From Brevibacterium sp. UCMA 11754 (GTDB lineage: Bacteria; Actinomycetota; Actinomycetes; Actinomycetales; Brevibacteriaceae), in NCBI RefSeq assembly GCF_021532275.1, contig NZ_JACBOT010000009.1, forward strand, positions 1 to 64,000: a stretch of DNA of 64,000 bases, given 5' to 3'. The translations under genes were made by a program, and so were the position numbers. Position 1 is the first letter of the stretch. Every line of letters starts with the position of its first letter. Positions 17,241 through 25,179 of this stretch are shown piece after piece. The notes under the pieces are model-generated. The model worked only from the letters and a program-made list of their open reading frames with translations. It had not been told where the DNA came from and did no database searches.

Positions 17241-18501
17241 GTGCGGAGATCGGCACTCGCTCGTCGACGCCGTGGAACATCGCAGGGAAGTCGAGGTCAC
17301 CGGTCAGCTGCAGCGGCGCAAACCCGTAGCCGGTGATGCCCAGCTCTGCCATGGACTTATTGTCCGTTCCGCCCGACAGCGTATACGGCAGAACCTTCGC
17401 TGTGGGGTCGTCATCGAGCAGGCTCTTTTGCATCTGCGCGACCAGCGGCGTGTCGAAGGGCGCCTCCAAAGCATCTCCCTCGTCATTGGCCTCGATGTCG
17501 ATGCCCTCCCCCGCGAGTTCCTTGATCTTGAGCATCACATCCTCGTGCTGACCTGGCAGGGTCCGGCAGTCGACGTAGGCCGTGGCCGTGCCAGGGATGA
17601 CGTTGTGCTTGTAGCCGGCGTTGAGGAATGACGGATTCGAGGTGTTCTGCAGCGTCGGGGCGACGAACTTCTCGACAGAGCCGAGTTCGGCCAGGAGCTC
17701 ACCGATCGTATCGGCCCGGAATTCGATGCCGGTGATCTCCGCAACTCCTTCGAGGAGCTGCCTTGTTGCGACCGGGATCTCCTGCGGCCATGGATATTCG
17801 CCGATGCGGGCGATGGCTGCGGCAAGCCGGGTGACCGGGTTGTCATCGTTGCGCTGGGAGCCGTGACCGGCCGTGCCATGGGCGATGAGGTTGAGCCAGG
17901 CGAGACCCTTCTCTGCGGTCTGGACGAGGTACACGCGCTGGCCGCGGACATCGACGGAATAGCCGCCGACCTCGGAGATGGCCTCTGTGGCTCCGGCGAA
18001 GAGCTCCGGGTGGTTGCGGACCATATAGCGGGCGCCGTAGTTCCCACCGGCTTCCTCGTCGGCGAAGAAGGCGATGATGAGGTCTCGGCGCGGACGCAGA
18101 CCCTGGCGGAGCATATCGCGGACGGCGGCGATGATCATCGCGTCCATGTCCTTCATGTCAACTGCTCCGCGACCCCAGAGCAGCTCGTCCTTGATGACAC
18201 CGGCGAAGGGGTCGACGCTCCAGTCCTCTGCTGCCGCCGGAACCACATCGGTGTGGCCGTGGACGACGAGCGCGTCAGCCTGGGGATCGGTTCCCTTGAT
18301 CCGGGCGACCAGGGAGGCCCTGCCCGGCTCCGATTCGATGATCGTCGACGTCAGTCCCACCTCGTCGAACCAGCCTGCGATGAGATCCGCTGCTGGCCGT
18401 TCGGGGTTGACCTTGTTGCCTCCCCAATTCTGTGTGTCGATGCGAATGAGCTGCTGGCACAGAGAGGTGACCTCGGCCTCGGCGGCGCTGAAATCGTACA
18501 C
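17194..18501 (-). CDS. M20-family metallopeptidase/deacylase
   Basis: This is a dizinc aminoacylase-type enzyme of 435 residues. Metal and catalytic residues are visible in VHGHTDVVP (His, Asp), GRGAVDMKDMDAM (bridging Asp), ADEEAGG (catalytic Glu-Glu) and the late CRTLPG and LSGGTDNK segments. The dimerisation domain lies around residues 190-310. It cleaves N-terminal amino acids or acyl groups from small substrates, but the exact substrate cannot be read. The start is a GTG at 18501 with GGGAGA five bases upstream. It is the usual neighbour of DUF5703 in actinobacteria, although here it is on the opposite strand. Confidence 0.9.
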   Translation of the reverse strand: MYDFSAAEAEVTSLCQQLIRIDTQNWGGNKVNPERPAADLIAGWFDEVGLTSTIIESEPGRASLVARIKGTDPQADALVVHGHTDVVPAAAEDWSVDPFAGVIKDELLWGRGAVDMKDMDAMIIAAVRDMLRQGLRPRRDLIIAFFADEEAGGNYGARYMVRNHPELFAGATEAISEVGGYSVDVRGQRVYLVQTAEKGLAWLNLIAHGTAGHGSQRNDDNPVTRLAAAIARIGEYPWPQEIPVATRQLLEGVAEITGIEFRADTIGELLAELGSVEKFVAPTLQNTSNPSFLNAGYKHNVIPGTATAYVDCRTLPGQHEDVMLKIKELAGEGIDIEANDEGDALEAPFDTPLVAQMQKSLLDDDPTAKVLPYTLSGGTDNKSMAELGITGYGFAPLQLTGDLDFPAMFHGVDERVPISALKFGARVLGDFLMKA

Positions 18502-18620
18502 GGTGTCTCCCGTCGGATAGGTGCAAAGATGCTGACGTGATCCACGTTATAGCAACTGCGGCAGTCCGACCCATGGTGTCCGCCGATCGTGATTTCCGGG
18601 TCAGCGGCAGGAGTGAATGA

Positions 18621-18655
18621 GAAATGGCCTCCGGATCAGATCCGGAGGCCATTTC
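18621..18655 (-). terminator. Perfect 17-bp hairpin downstream of tRNA-Leu
   Basis: GAAATGGCCTCCGGATC (18621-18637) and its exact reverse complement (18639-18655) are separated by a single base. On the minus strand this hairpin lies just past the 3' end of the tRNA and probably ends its transcript. The 119 bp between it and the M20 start show nothing else recognisable. Confidence 0.75.
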
Positions 18656-18663
18656 CTCTGTTG

Positions 18664-18751
18664 TGCGCGAAGGGGGACTTGAACCCCCACGCCCGATAAG
18701 TTGGGCACTAGCACCTCAAGCTAGCGCGTCTACCAATTCCGCCACTCGCGC
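18664..18751 (-). tRNA. tRNA-Leu (anticodon GAG)
   Basis: Reading the minus strand, GCGCGAG and TTCGCGC form the acceptor stem, TGGCGGAATTGGTAGACGC the D arm region, and CTAGC-TTGAGGT-GCTAG the anticodon arm with GAG at positions 34-36. A long variable arm (GTGCCC...GGGCGT) marks a class II tRNA, and GGGGGTTCAAGTCCCCC is the T arm. It decodes CTC and CTT. CCA is not encoded; the discriminator is A. The 115 bp between it and the MaoC gene contain no recognisable gene. Confidence 0.96.
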
Positions 18752-18866
18752 TGGCAACAGAGATTACTTTACACGCGACTTTCGGCCGTGCAAAATCAGA
18801 TCGGCCGATTGTGACGCACGGCACTCAGGCGATTCTGCTGAGGCGCTCACCGGGGCCTGCACAGGC

Positions 18867-19721
18867 TCATTCACGAAGTTCTGAGACCTCTGAGAGGATG
18901 TGCGGTTTGCCGGACTTGAGATCGAAGACGGCGAACTTCGCGGCCTCATGCCTCTGTCCCTCGGTGATGGCGAAGCCAACGGTCGAGGGCAGCAGCACGG
19001 GCTTGGCGAATGACACATCCCAGCGGTATGACTCGAGCCTCGTATCGACCGCGGACAGGGCGCGCGAGGCACCGTACATGCCGTGGGCGATGAGGCGCGG
19101 GAAGCCGAAGCCCTTCGCCGCCAATCCGTTGAGGTGGATCGGGTTGTAGTCACCCGAGGCGCGGGCATAGCGCTGGCCGATGATCGGGTCGAGTCGCCAC
19201 AGTGCCGTGTGCCGAGGAGCAACGAAATCTTCCCGCTCCAGCTGCACCTTAGGCTCCGCGTTCGGCAGCTTCTTACCCTTGGCCAGGTACGTCGACGTCT
19301 CACTCAGCTTCGGCTCACCGTCGACCTTCATCGTCACGAGGACTTCGATGGTCGTTCCCGACGGATGCTGGAAAGGACCGGCAAGCTCCACGTGCATGTC
19401 GACGCTGTCTCCGATGTGCACCGGCCCGAGAACGTCGACCCGGTTGGCGACATGGACCAGGCCCATCATCGGCAGCGGCACCTCAGGGTCGCTGAGCAGT
19501 TGCATGCTCAGCGGGAAGCCAAGCACGTGAAGGTAACCCGGATGGACGATGTTGCCCAATCCGGCGCCGACGACGCTGGTGAACCCTGCATAGGCCTCGG
19601 CTTCGATGGGCACGCTGCGATCGAGCGACCGCTTCGGCAGGTCGGGACCGGTCCTGCCTCCCAGTGGCAGCGCCTTGAGCAGTGCCTTGCCGTAGATCGG
19701 CAGCATTGAGTCCTTGGCCAT
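18867..19721 (-). CDS. MaoC-family (R)-hydroxyacyl-thioester dehydratase (HtdX-like)
   Basis: This 284-residue double-hotdog dehydratase/hydratase has its active-site motif in YARASGDYNPIHLN and AAKGFGFPRLIAHGMY (Asp and His of the MaoC hydratase 2 motif). It acts on 3-hydroxyacyl-CoA or -ACP, removing water to form the enoyl thioester. The gene order MaoC-fabG4-thiolase matches the M. tuberculosis htdX-fabG4-fadA2 block (Rv0241c-Rv0243), supporting a shared fatty-acid pathway. The ATG at 19721 overlaps the fabG stop (TGATG), so translation is coupled; the in-frame upstream extension reads into fabG4 and is rejected. C-terminus ends SEVSELRE. Confidence 0.9.
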   Translation of the reverse strand: MAKDSMLPIYGKALLKALPLGGRTGPDLPKRSLDRSVPIEAEAYAGFTSVVGAGLGNIVHPGYLHVLGFPLSMQLLSDPEVPLPMMGLVHVANRVDVLGPVHIGDSVDMHVELAGPFQHPSGTTIEVLVTMKVDGEPKLSETSTYLAKGKKLPNAEPKVQLEREDFVAPRHTALWRLDPIIGQRYARASGDYNPIHLNGLAAKGFGFPRLIAHGMYGASRALSAVDTRLESYRWDVSFAKPVLLPSTVGFAITEGQRHEAAKFAVFDLKSGKPHILSEVSELRE

Positions 19722-21073
19722 CAGGCACCCACCATGTTCTGGCCGCATACGCGCAGCGTCGTGCCGTTGATCCCGCGGGCTCCCGCCGAGGCGAGGAATC
19801 CGATGGTCTCAGCCACGTCGACCGGGTGTCCGCCCTGCTGCAGGCTGGAGAGGCGACGTGCGACCTGACGGGTCAGCGGCGGCATCTTCGCAGTCATGTC
19901 GGTTTCGATGAACCCGGGTGCGACGGCGTTGATCGTTCCACCGCGGTGGGCGAAGTCCTTCGCCGAGGCGGCTGTGAGTCCGATGACACCGGCCTTCGAG
20001 GTCGCGTAGTTCGTCTGCCCGCGGTTGCCCGCGATGCCCGAGGTCGAAGCCAGGGAGACGACCTGAGCGCCATCGGCGAACAGGCCTTTCCCACTCAGGT
20101 GGGCGTTGACCCGGGCCTGAGCGGCGATGTTGACGGCGATGACCGAGTTCCAGCGTGCGGCGTCCATGTTCGCGAGCATCTTGTCGCGAGTGATTCCGGC
20201 ATTGTGAATGAGGATGTCGACGGGACCGCCGACCGCCTCGGCGATCTTCTGTGCCGCGGTCTCCGCGGTGATGTCGAGTTGGAGGGTCTTCCCGCCGATC
20301 TCATTCATCACCTCGGCCAGCGCCTGCCCTGCCTGGGGCATGTCGACGCCGATGACGTGGGCGCCGTCGCGGGCGAGGTTGCGGGCGATAGCGGCGCCGA
20401 TTCCGCGGGCAGCTCCGGTCACGACGGCACTGCGGCCGGCCAGGGGGCCGGAGGTGCCGGTGGACAGGAACTGCTCCATGCTGACCGGTGTCCCCTCCGG
20501 CGAGGAGACCGTGACGAACTGGCCGGACACGTAGGCCGACTTGCCCGAGAGGAGGAACCACAGAGCGGTGGCCACCGATGGTGCCTGCAGATCGACACCG
20601 TCGACCAGGATGCCGTTGGCCGTCGAGCCTGCGCGCATCTCGTGTGCCAGGGAACGGGTCAGACCCGTGACGCCCTGGGCGGCCGCGGCGAGCTCCGGCG
20701 TCTGGTTCGCAGCGTCGGGTGCCTTCGAGATCGTGATGACACGGCCGCACTTGCCTAGTGAGCGCAGGGCGGCGCCGATGTCGAGCACTGTCTCCGACAG
20801 GTCGCTGGGCGTGTTCGCATCGTCGAGGACGGCGATGATCGCGCGCAGGGACTCCCCCGAGGCGGAGTGGCGGCGGACTTCAAGGCCGTTCTCCAGCAGC
20901 AGGTCGGCGAGCTTCTGCGCCTCCGGGCCGGCGCCCAGGACGAGGACAGGCTTGCGTCGATAGCTCTCAGGTGTCGAGTCGAAGCGCTGGAGCTCGACGG
21001 GCTGCGGCAGCCCGAGGGTCTTCGCGACCTGCTTCAGCGGACCGTTGACAAGGTTGAGGTATGTGTCTTTCAT
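19721..21073 (-). CDS. fabG4: High-molecular-weight 3-oxoacyl-thioester reductase (FabG4-like)
   Basis: This two-domain short-chain dehydrogenase has 450 residues. The N-terminal ~200 residues form a flavodoxin-like domain (VLVLGAGPEAQKLADLL), and the C-terminal half is a normal FabG. The latter has TGAARGIGAAIARNL for NAD(P) binding, HNAGITRD and the catalytic Ser in SLASTSG with the Tyr-Lys pair in NYATSKAG. It reduces 3-oxoacyl-CoA/ACP. Length and two-domain design match mycobacterial FabG4 rather than the short FabG also present at 45901. It overlaps both neighbours by a few bases (thiolase upstream, MaoC downstream), indicating one operon. Confidence 0.92.
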   Translation of the reverse strand: MKDTYLNLVNGPLKQVAKTLGLPQPVELQRFDSTPESYRRKPVLVLGAGPEAQKLADLLLENGLEVRRHSASGESLRAIIAVLDDANTPSDLSETVLDIGAALRSLGKCGRVITISKAPDAANQTPELAAAAQGVTGLTRSLAHEMRAGSTANGILVDGVDLQAPSVATALWFLLSGKSAYVSGQFVTVSSPEGTPVSMEQFLSTGTSGPLAGRSAVVTGAARGIGAAIARNLARDGAHVIGVDMPQAGQALAEVMNEIGGKTLQLDITAETAAQKIAEAVGGPVDILIHNAGITRDKMLANMDAARWNSVIAVNIAAQARVNAHLSGKGLFADGAQVVSLASTSGIAGNRGQTNYATSKAGVIGLTAASAKDFAHRGGTINAVAPGFIETDMTAKMPPLTRQVARRLSSLQQGGHPVDVAETIGFLASAGARGINGTTLRVCGQNMVGA

Positions 21074-22359
21074 ACTGCCTCCACAATCGCGGTGAGGCCC
21101 TGTCCGCCTGCTGCGCAGATCGAGACCAGTGACCTCTTCTTTCCGGTGAGCTTGAGGTGCTTCGCGGTGCTGGCGATGATGCGTCCGCCAGTCGCTGCGA
21201 AGGGGTGGCCAGCAGCCAAGCTCGAGCCCAGCGGGTTGAGCTTGGACCGGTCGATCGAACCGAGAGCCTTGTCGAGTCCGGCCTTTTCACGGCAGAACTC
21301 CTCGGACTCCCATGCGGCCATATGGCACAGCACGGTCGAGGCGAAGGCTTCGTGGATCTCGAAGACGTCGAAGTCGTCGAACGTCAGACCGTTGCGAGCG
21401 AGCAGTCGCGGCACCGCATAGGCGGGTGCCATGAGCAGTCCCTCAGCACCGTCGACGAAATCGACGGCCGCTGCTTCGGCATCGACCAGGCGGGCCAGCG
21501 GAGTGTAACCGTGCTCAGCGGCCCAGTCTTCGCTGCCGAGAAGGACGGAGGAGGCTCCGTCGGTGAGCGGAGTCGAGTTGCCCGCAGTCATCGTCGCCGC
21601 ACTGGACAGCTTCTTGCCGAACACCGGCGAGAGCTTGGCCATTGTCTCCGGAGTCGAATCCGGGCGCAGGTTCGTGTCGCGGCTGACGCCGAGGTACGGG
21701 GTCGTCAAGTCGTCGAAGAATCCCTCGTCCCAGGCGGCCGCGAGATTGCGGTGCGAGGCCGCGGCGAGTTCATCCTGAGCCGCACGCGTGATCTGCCATT
21801 CGGCGGTCGTGATGGCCTGGTGCTCACCCATGCTCAACCCGGTGCGCGGCTCTCCGGTGGACGGAGCCTGCGGCGCCAGATGGGCCGGTCGGATCTGAGC
21901 GGCGATCTTCGCCCGCTGCGCCAGGGTCTTGGCCCGGGACAGGTCGAGCAGGATCTCACGCAGCGAATCGCTGACGGCGATCGGCGCATCCGAGGTCGAG
22001 TCCACGCCTGACGCGATGGCTGACTCGAGCTGCCCGGCGTTGATCTTGTTGTTGAGGCTGACGACCGCCTCTAGCCCTGTGGCACAGGCCTGACCGAGGT
22101 CGAAGGCCGGCGTCGTGGGCGACAGCGCAGAGCCGAGAACGGCTTCGCGGGTGAGGTTGAAGTCCTTCGAATGCTTGAGCACAGCACCTCCGGCGACTTC
22201 GCCGATGTTCTCACCGGCGAGGCCGAAGCGAGCAACGAGTCCGTCGAGGGTGCTCGTGAGCATATCGAGATTGCTGGCCTTCGAGTACTGCTTGTTCGAA
22301 CGAGCGAACGGAATACGGTTACCGCCAAGGATGACGGCACGCTGATTGGGAGTGGACAT
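21070..22359 (-). CDS. Acetyl-CoA acetyltransferase / 3-ketoacyl-CoA thiolase (FadA2-like)
   Basis: This 429-residue thiolase cleaves 3-ketoacyl-CoA or condenses acyl-CoAs. The nucleophilic Cys lies in DLGQACATGLEAV, the His in FEIHEAFAS, and the second catalytic Cys in SICAAGGQG near the C-terminus. NPLGSSLAAGHPFAATGGR is the usual active-site loop. The ATG at 22359 has GGAGG five bases upstream; the GTG six bases earlier is not favoured. It leads the thiolase-fabG4-maoC operon and is divergent from a TetR regulator, from which it is separated by 58 bp holding candidate operators. It resembles FadA2/FadI-type enzymes. Confidence 0.93.
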   Translation of the reverse strand: MSTPNQRAVILGGNRIPFARSNKQYSKASNLDMLTSTLDGLVARFGLAGENIGEVAGGAVLKHSKDFNLTREAVLGSALSPTTPAFDLGQACATGLEAVVSLNNKINAGQLESAIASGVDSTSDAPIAVSDSLREILLDLSRAKTLAQRAKIAAQIRPAHLAPQAPSTGEPRTGLSMGEHQAITTAEWQITRAAQDELAAASHRNLAAAWDEGFFDDLTTPYLGVSRDTNLRPDSTPETMAKLSPVFGKKLSSAATMTAGNSTPLTDGASSVLLGSEDWAAEHGYTPLARLVDAEAAAVDFVDGAEGLLMAPAYAVPRLLARNGLTFDDFDVFEIHEAFASTVLCHMAAWESEEFCREKAGLDKALGSIDRSKLNPLGSSLAAGHPFAATGGRIIASTAKHLKLTGKKRSLVSICAAGGQGLTAIVEAV

Positions 22360-22383
22360 TTGCACCTCCGGTATGTGGATTTA

Positions 22384-22415
22384 ACTGTTACCGACAGTAC
22401 CTGATACCGTCTGTC
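22384..22415. promoter_or_regulatory. Candidate TetR operators between thiolase operon and tetR
   Basis: ACTGT-TACCG-ACAGT (22384-22398) is an inverted repeat. A related TACCGTCTGT (22406-22415) follows and overlaps the likely -10 of tetR (TACCGT, 22405-22410, seven bases before its ATG). The location between divergent operons suggests that the TetR protein binds here and controls both directions; no experimental match is known to me. Confidence 0.5.
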
Positions 22416-22417
22416 AC

Positions 22418-23005
22418 ATGAAATCGCTCACAGATGGCCGGTCCACTCGGTGGCAGCAGCATCGCGACCTCAGGCGCCGGGAGCTATTGCGCGCCGTCCG
22501 GCATGTCGTCGACGAGCACGGAGACGAGCTGTCGATGGAGCAGATCTCAGAGTATTCGGGCACAACAAAGTCAGTGCTCTACCGGTATTTCACGGATCGT
22601 GCCGGACTGCAGGCGGCAATGGGCGAATGGGCGATGGATGTCATCTCCAAGTCGCTCGATGACGCCACAGCAACCTCGGCGCAGGATGCACTCACCAAGA
22701 TGATCCATGCGTTCGTCGCGCTCGCCGCAGAATCACCGAATATCTACCGATTCTGCGATACGGCAGTCAACCGCTTCGCACCCACGGAGACCGGCGGATT
22801 CTTCAATTCGATTGCCAGCCTCCTCGCCGATCGGCTTGTCCTCGAGGGTACTCAGGGACAGCTGTGGGCAGCAGGTGCAATCGGGTTCGTGCGTGCTGCG
22901 ACCGAAAACTGGCTGGCCGATCCCAGCCGTCCCGATGAATTCGCCACCGCAATCAGTCAATGGCTCTGGGCCTCGTTGCCCGCAAAACTAGGAGTAGACG
23001 AATGA
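22418..23005 (+). CDS. TetR-family transcriptional regulator of the fatty-acid cluster
   Basis: This 195-residue TetR regulator has its N-terminal helix-turn-helix at about residues 20-65 (RRELLRAVRHVVDEHG... MEQISEYSGTTKSVLYRYFTDRAGL). The C-terminal part (AFVALAAESPNIYRFCDTA...) is the ligand-binding domain, probably for an acyl-CoA given the neighbours. The stop overlaps the start of the acyl-CoA oxidase gene (ATGA), so the two are cotranscribed. It is divergent from the thiolase-fabG4-maoC operon across 58 bp with inverted repeats. This gives a compact regulon in which the TetR would sense a pathway intermediate (inference). Confidence 0.9.
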   Translation: MKSLTDGRSTRWQQHRDLRRRELLRAVRHVVDEHGDELSMEQISEYSGTTKSVLYRYFTDRAGLQAAMGEWAMDVISKSLDDATATSAQDALTKMIHAFVALAAESPNIYRFCDTAVNRFAPTETGGFFNSIASLLADRLVLEGTQGQLWAAGAIGFVRAATENWLADPSRPDEFATAISQWLWASLPAKLGVDE

Positions 23006-25068
23006 AGCTTTCCCTTGATCCAAAGGCGATCAACACCGCCCTCGACGGCCAGTGGGCCGAGGCCCGGCGCCAGGGACGGACCCTGGCACTCGAAGAGATC
23101 ACTCATGAGGATCCCGCCGATGACCTTGAGACCACACGGGCGAAGACGCTCGCCGGTGTCGGGCTCATGGCTGACACCGGACTGCCGTTGCTGAGCCTGC
23201 CGACGTCCCTGGGCGGCCGCAACGAACATGCGGCGAACGTCTCGGCGTTTGAAGAGACCGTCACCGCCTCCCCCAGCCTCCAGATCAAGGCAGGCGTCCA
23301 GTTCGGCCTCTTCGGCGGGGCGATCCTTCACCTGGGCAACTCCGAGCAGCACGATGCCTGGCTGCTGGATGCCCAGAAGGGCACACTGCTGGGCTCATTC
23401 GCGATGACAGAGATCGGCCACGGCTCCGATGTCGCCGCCGTCGGGACCACCGCGACCTATTCGGTGGAGGACGAAGAATTCGTCATCACCACCCCTTTTC
23501 GGGCCGCGACGAAGGAATTCATCGGAAATGCGGCGCGTGACGCTCGTGCGGCTGTGGTCTTCGCTCAGCTCATCACCGGTGGGGTCAATCATGGTGTGCA
23601 CGCGTTCTTCGTGCCGATCCGCGACGAAGACGGCGAGGTGCTGCCGGGCATCACCATCGAAGACGACGCGTTCAAGGGCGGTCTCAAGGGCGTCGACAAC
23701 GGACGGATCTCCTTCGACGGAATCCGTATTCCAGGCTTCAACCTCCTCGACCGCTATGGTGCAGTGGCCGCCGATGGTGCGTATTCCTCGTCCATCGACT
23801 CTCCGGGACGTCGCTTCTTCACGATGCTCGGCACCCTAGTCCAGGGACGTGTCTCCCTCGACGGTGCAGCCATCGTCGCTTCGAAGTTGGCACTCGACAT
23901 CGCCGTTCGCTACGGCCTCGAACGCAAACAGTTCACCTCAGTTGATGACATCAATGAGACCACATTGTTGGACTACCAACAGCACCAGCGTCGACTGATG
24001 CCGGCCATCGCCTCGGTCTACGCCTCGGCCTTCGCACACGAGAAGCTGCTGACCTCATTCGAAGAGGTGTTCTCCGGGGCCGATGAGAGCGATGAGAATC
24101 GTGCGCTGCTTGAGACTCGGGCCGCGGCATTCAAAGCCGACACCACATGGATGGCCCTCGACGTCATCCAGGAAAGCCGCGAAGCATGCGGCGGTGCCGG
24201 CTTCATGGCTGAGAACCGTCTTGTGGGTCTCCGCGCCGATCTCGATGTCTATGCCACATTCGAAGGCGACAACACTGTGCTCCTGCAACTGGCCGGTAAG
24301 CGCCTCCTCGGTGACTACGCCAAAGAACTCGCGCATATCGATGTCGGCGGAGCCGCACGCTTCATCGGAACTCAGGCCGCCGAACACACGCTCTACCGCA
24401 CCGGCATCGCCAATGCGGGACTCGCGATCTCCGATGTCTTTACCCTGAACTTGAACGAGAAGCGGATCCGTTCCGGTAAACTTCAGCGTTCGTTGCTTGA
24501 GACCAGGCTCGAGGTCATGCTCTCGAATCTCGCCCAGGCACTGCGTCCTGCCGCGAAGATGTCGCAAGCCGATGCGGCGGAGGTCTTCAACGACAATCAG
24601 CACGAGTTCATTGAGATGGCGCGCGCGTACGTCGAACTGGAGAAGTGGAAGGCCCTCGATGAGACGATGAGGGAACAGACAGACCCCGAGCAGAGCAAGG
24701 TCTTCCGCCGTCTGCGCGATACCTTCGGTCTGACTCTCATTGAGAAGCATGTCGGCTGGCACCTCATGTACGGTCGCCTCCCGATGATGCGTGCCCGCCA
24801 GTTGAACGAGACGATCAACCGTCTGTGTGCGAAGCTCTCGGCCAACGCCTTGGACCTTGTCGACGCTTTCGGCTACGGTGACGATCATCGCCGCGCAACG
24901 ATTGCGACCGGCATCGAGGCGAAGCGTCAGGCAGAGGCCGCAGACTACTACCGTCACTCCCGCGCGCAGGAGGATTACCCTGTCGAGGAGAAGCAGCTGC
25001 GCAAGGCTGCGAAAGCGGCGCAGAAGGCTGCCGGCAAAGGCGGACGCAAGGCGAAAGCTAGTAAGTAG
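23002..25068 (+). CDS. Acyl-CoA oxidase/dehydrogenase-family flavoprotein
   Basis: This 688-residue flavoprotein catalyses the first oxidation of beta-oxidation, placing a double bond between C2 and C3 of acyl-CoA. Length and layout fit acyl-CoA oxidases better than ordinary ~400-residue dehydrogenases: an N-terminal helical domain, FAMTEIGHGSDVAAVGT (FAD-contact segment), GGLKGVDNGRISFDGIRIP, and YATFEGDNTVLLQLAGKRLL containing the probable catalytic Glu. A second C-terminal helical domain follows. The end is a Lys/Ala-rich tail (AAKAAQKAAGKGGRKAKASK). The ATG at 23002 overlaps the tetR stop. Whether it uses O2 or an electron-transfer protein cannot be settled from sequence alone. Confidence 0.88.
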   Translation: MKLSLDPKAINTALDGQWAEARRQGRTLALEEITHEDPADDLETTRAKTLAGVGLMADTGLPLLSLPTSLGGRNEHAANVSAFEETVTASPSLQIKAGVQFGLFGGAILHLGNSEQHDAWLLDAQKGTLLGSFAMTEIGHGSDVAAVGTTATYSVEDEEFVITTPFRAATKEFIGNAARDARAAVVFAQLITGGVNHGVHAFFVPIRDEDGEVLPGITIEDDAFKGGLKGVDNGRISFDGIRIPGFNLLDRYGAVAADGAYSSSIDSPGRRFFTMLGTLVQGRVSLDGAAIVASKLALDIAVRYGLERKQFTSVDDINETTLLDYQQHQRRLMPAIASVYASAFAHEKLLTSFEEVFSGADESDENRALLETRAAAFKADTTWMALDVIQESREACGGAGFMAENRLVGLRADLDVYATFEGDNTVLLQLAGKRLLGDYAKELAHIDVGGAARFIGTQAAEHTLYRTGIANAGLAISDVFTLNLNEKRIRSGKLQRSLLETRLEVMLSNLAQALRPAAKMSQADAAEVFNDNQHEFIEMARAYVELEKWKALDETMREQTDPEQSKVFRRLRDTFGLTLIEKHVGWHLMYGRLPMMRARQLNETINRLCAKLSANALDLVDAFGYGDDHRRATIATGIEAKRQAEAADYYRHSRAQEDYPVEEKQLRKAAKAAQKAAGKGGRKAKASK

Positions 25069-25083
25069 CAGGTAGATAAGAAG

Positions 25084-25131
25084 ATGCGAGAGGGGCCGTG
25101 CAGCTTGATTGCTGCACGGCCCCTCTCGCAT
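25084..25131. terminator. 20-bp perfect hairpin between the acyl-CoA oxidase gene and metX
   Basis: TGCGAGAGGGGCCGTGCAGC (25085-25104) pairs exactly with 25111-25130 across a TTGATT loop, and the flanking A/T pair extends it by one. Convergent genes on both sides mean it can end transcription from either direction. Confidence 0.85.
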
Positions 25132-25134
25132 GTG

Positions 25135-25179
25135 GCTCGTTTGCTCTGGGCTCGTTTGCTGCGAGCTCGTTCGGTTTCA
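25135..25179. repeat. Three 15-bp direct repeats downstream of metX
   Basis: GCTCGTTTGCT occurs at 25135-25145 and 25150-25160, with a diverged third unit (GCTCGTTCGG) from 25165, period 15. The block lies between the terminator and the metX stop codon. It reads as five-codon units in one minus-strand frame but is beyond the metX stop. Confidence 0.75.
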
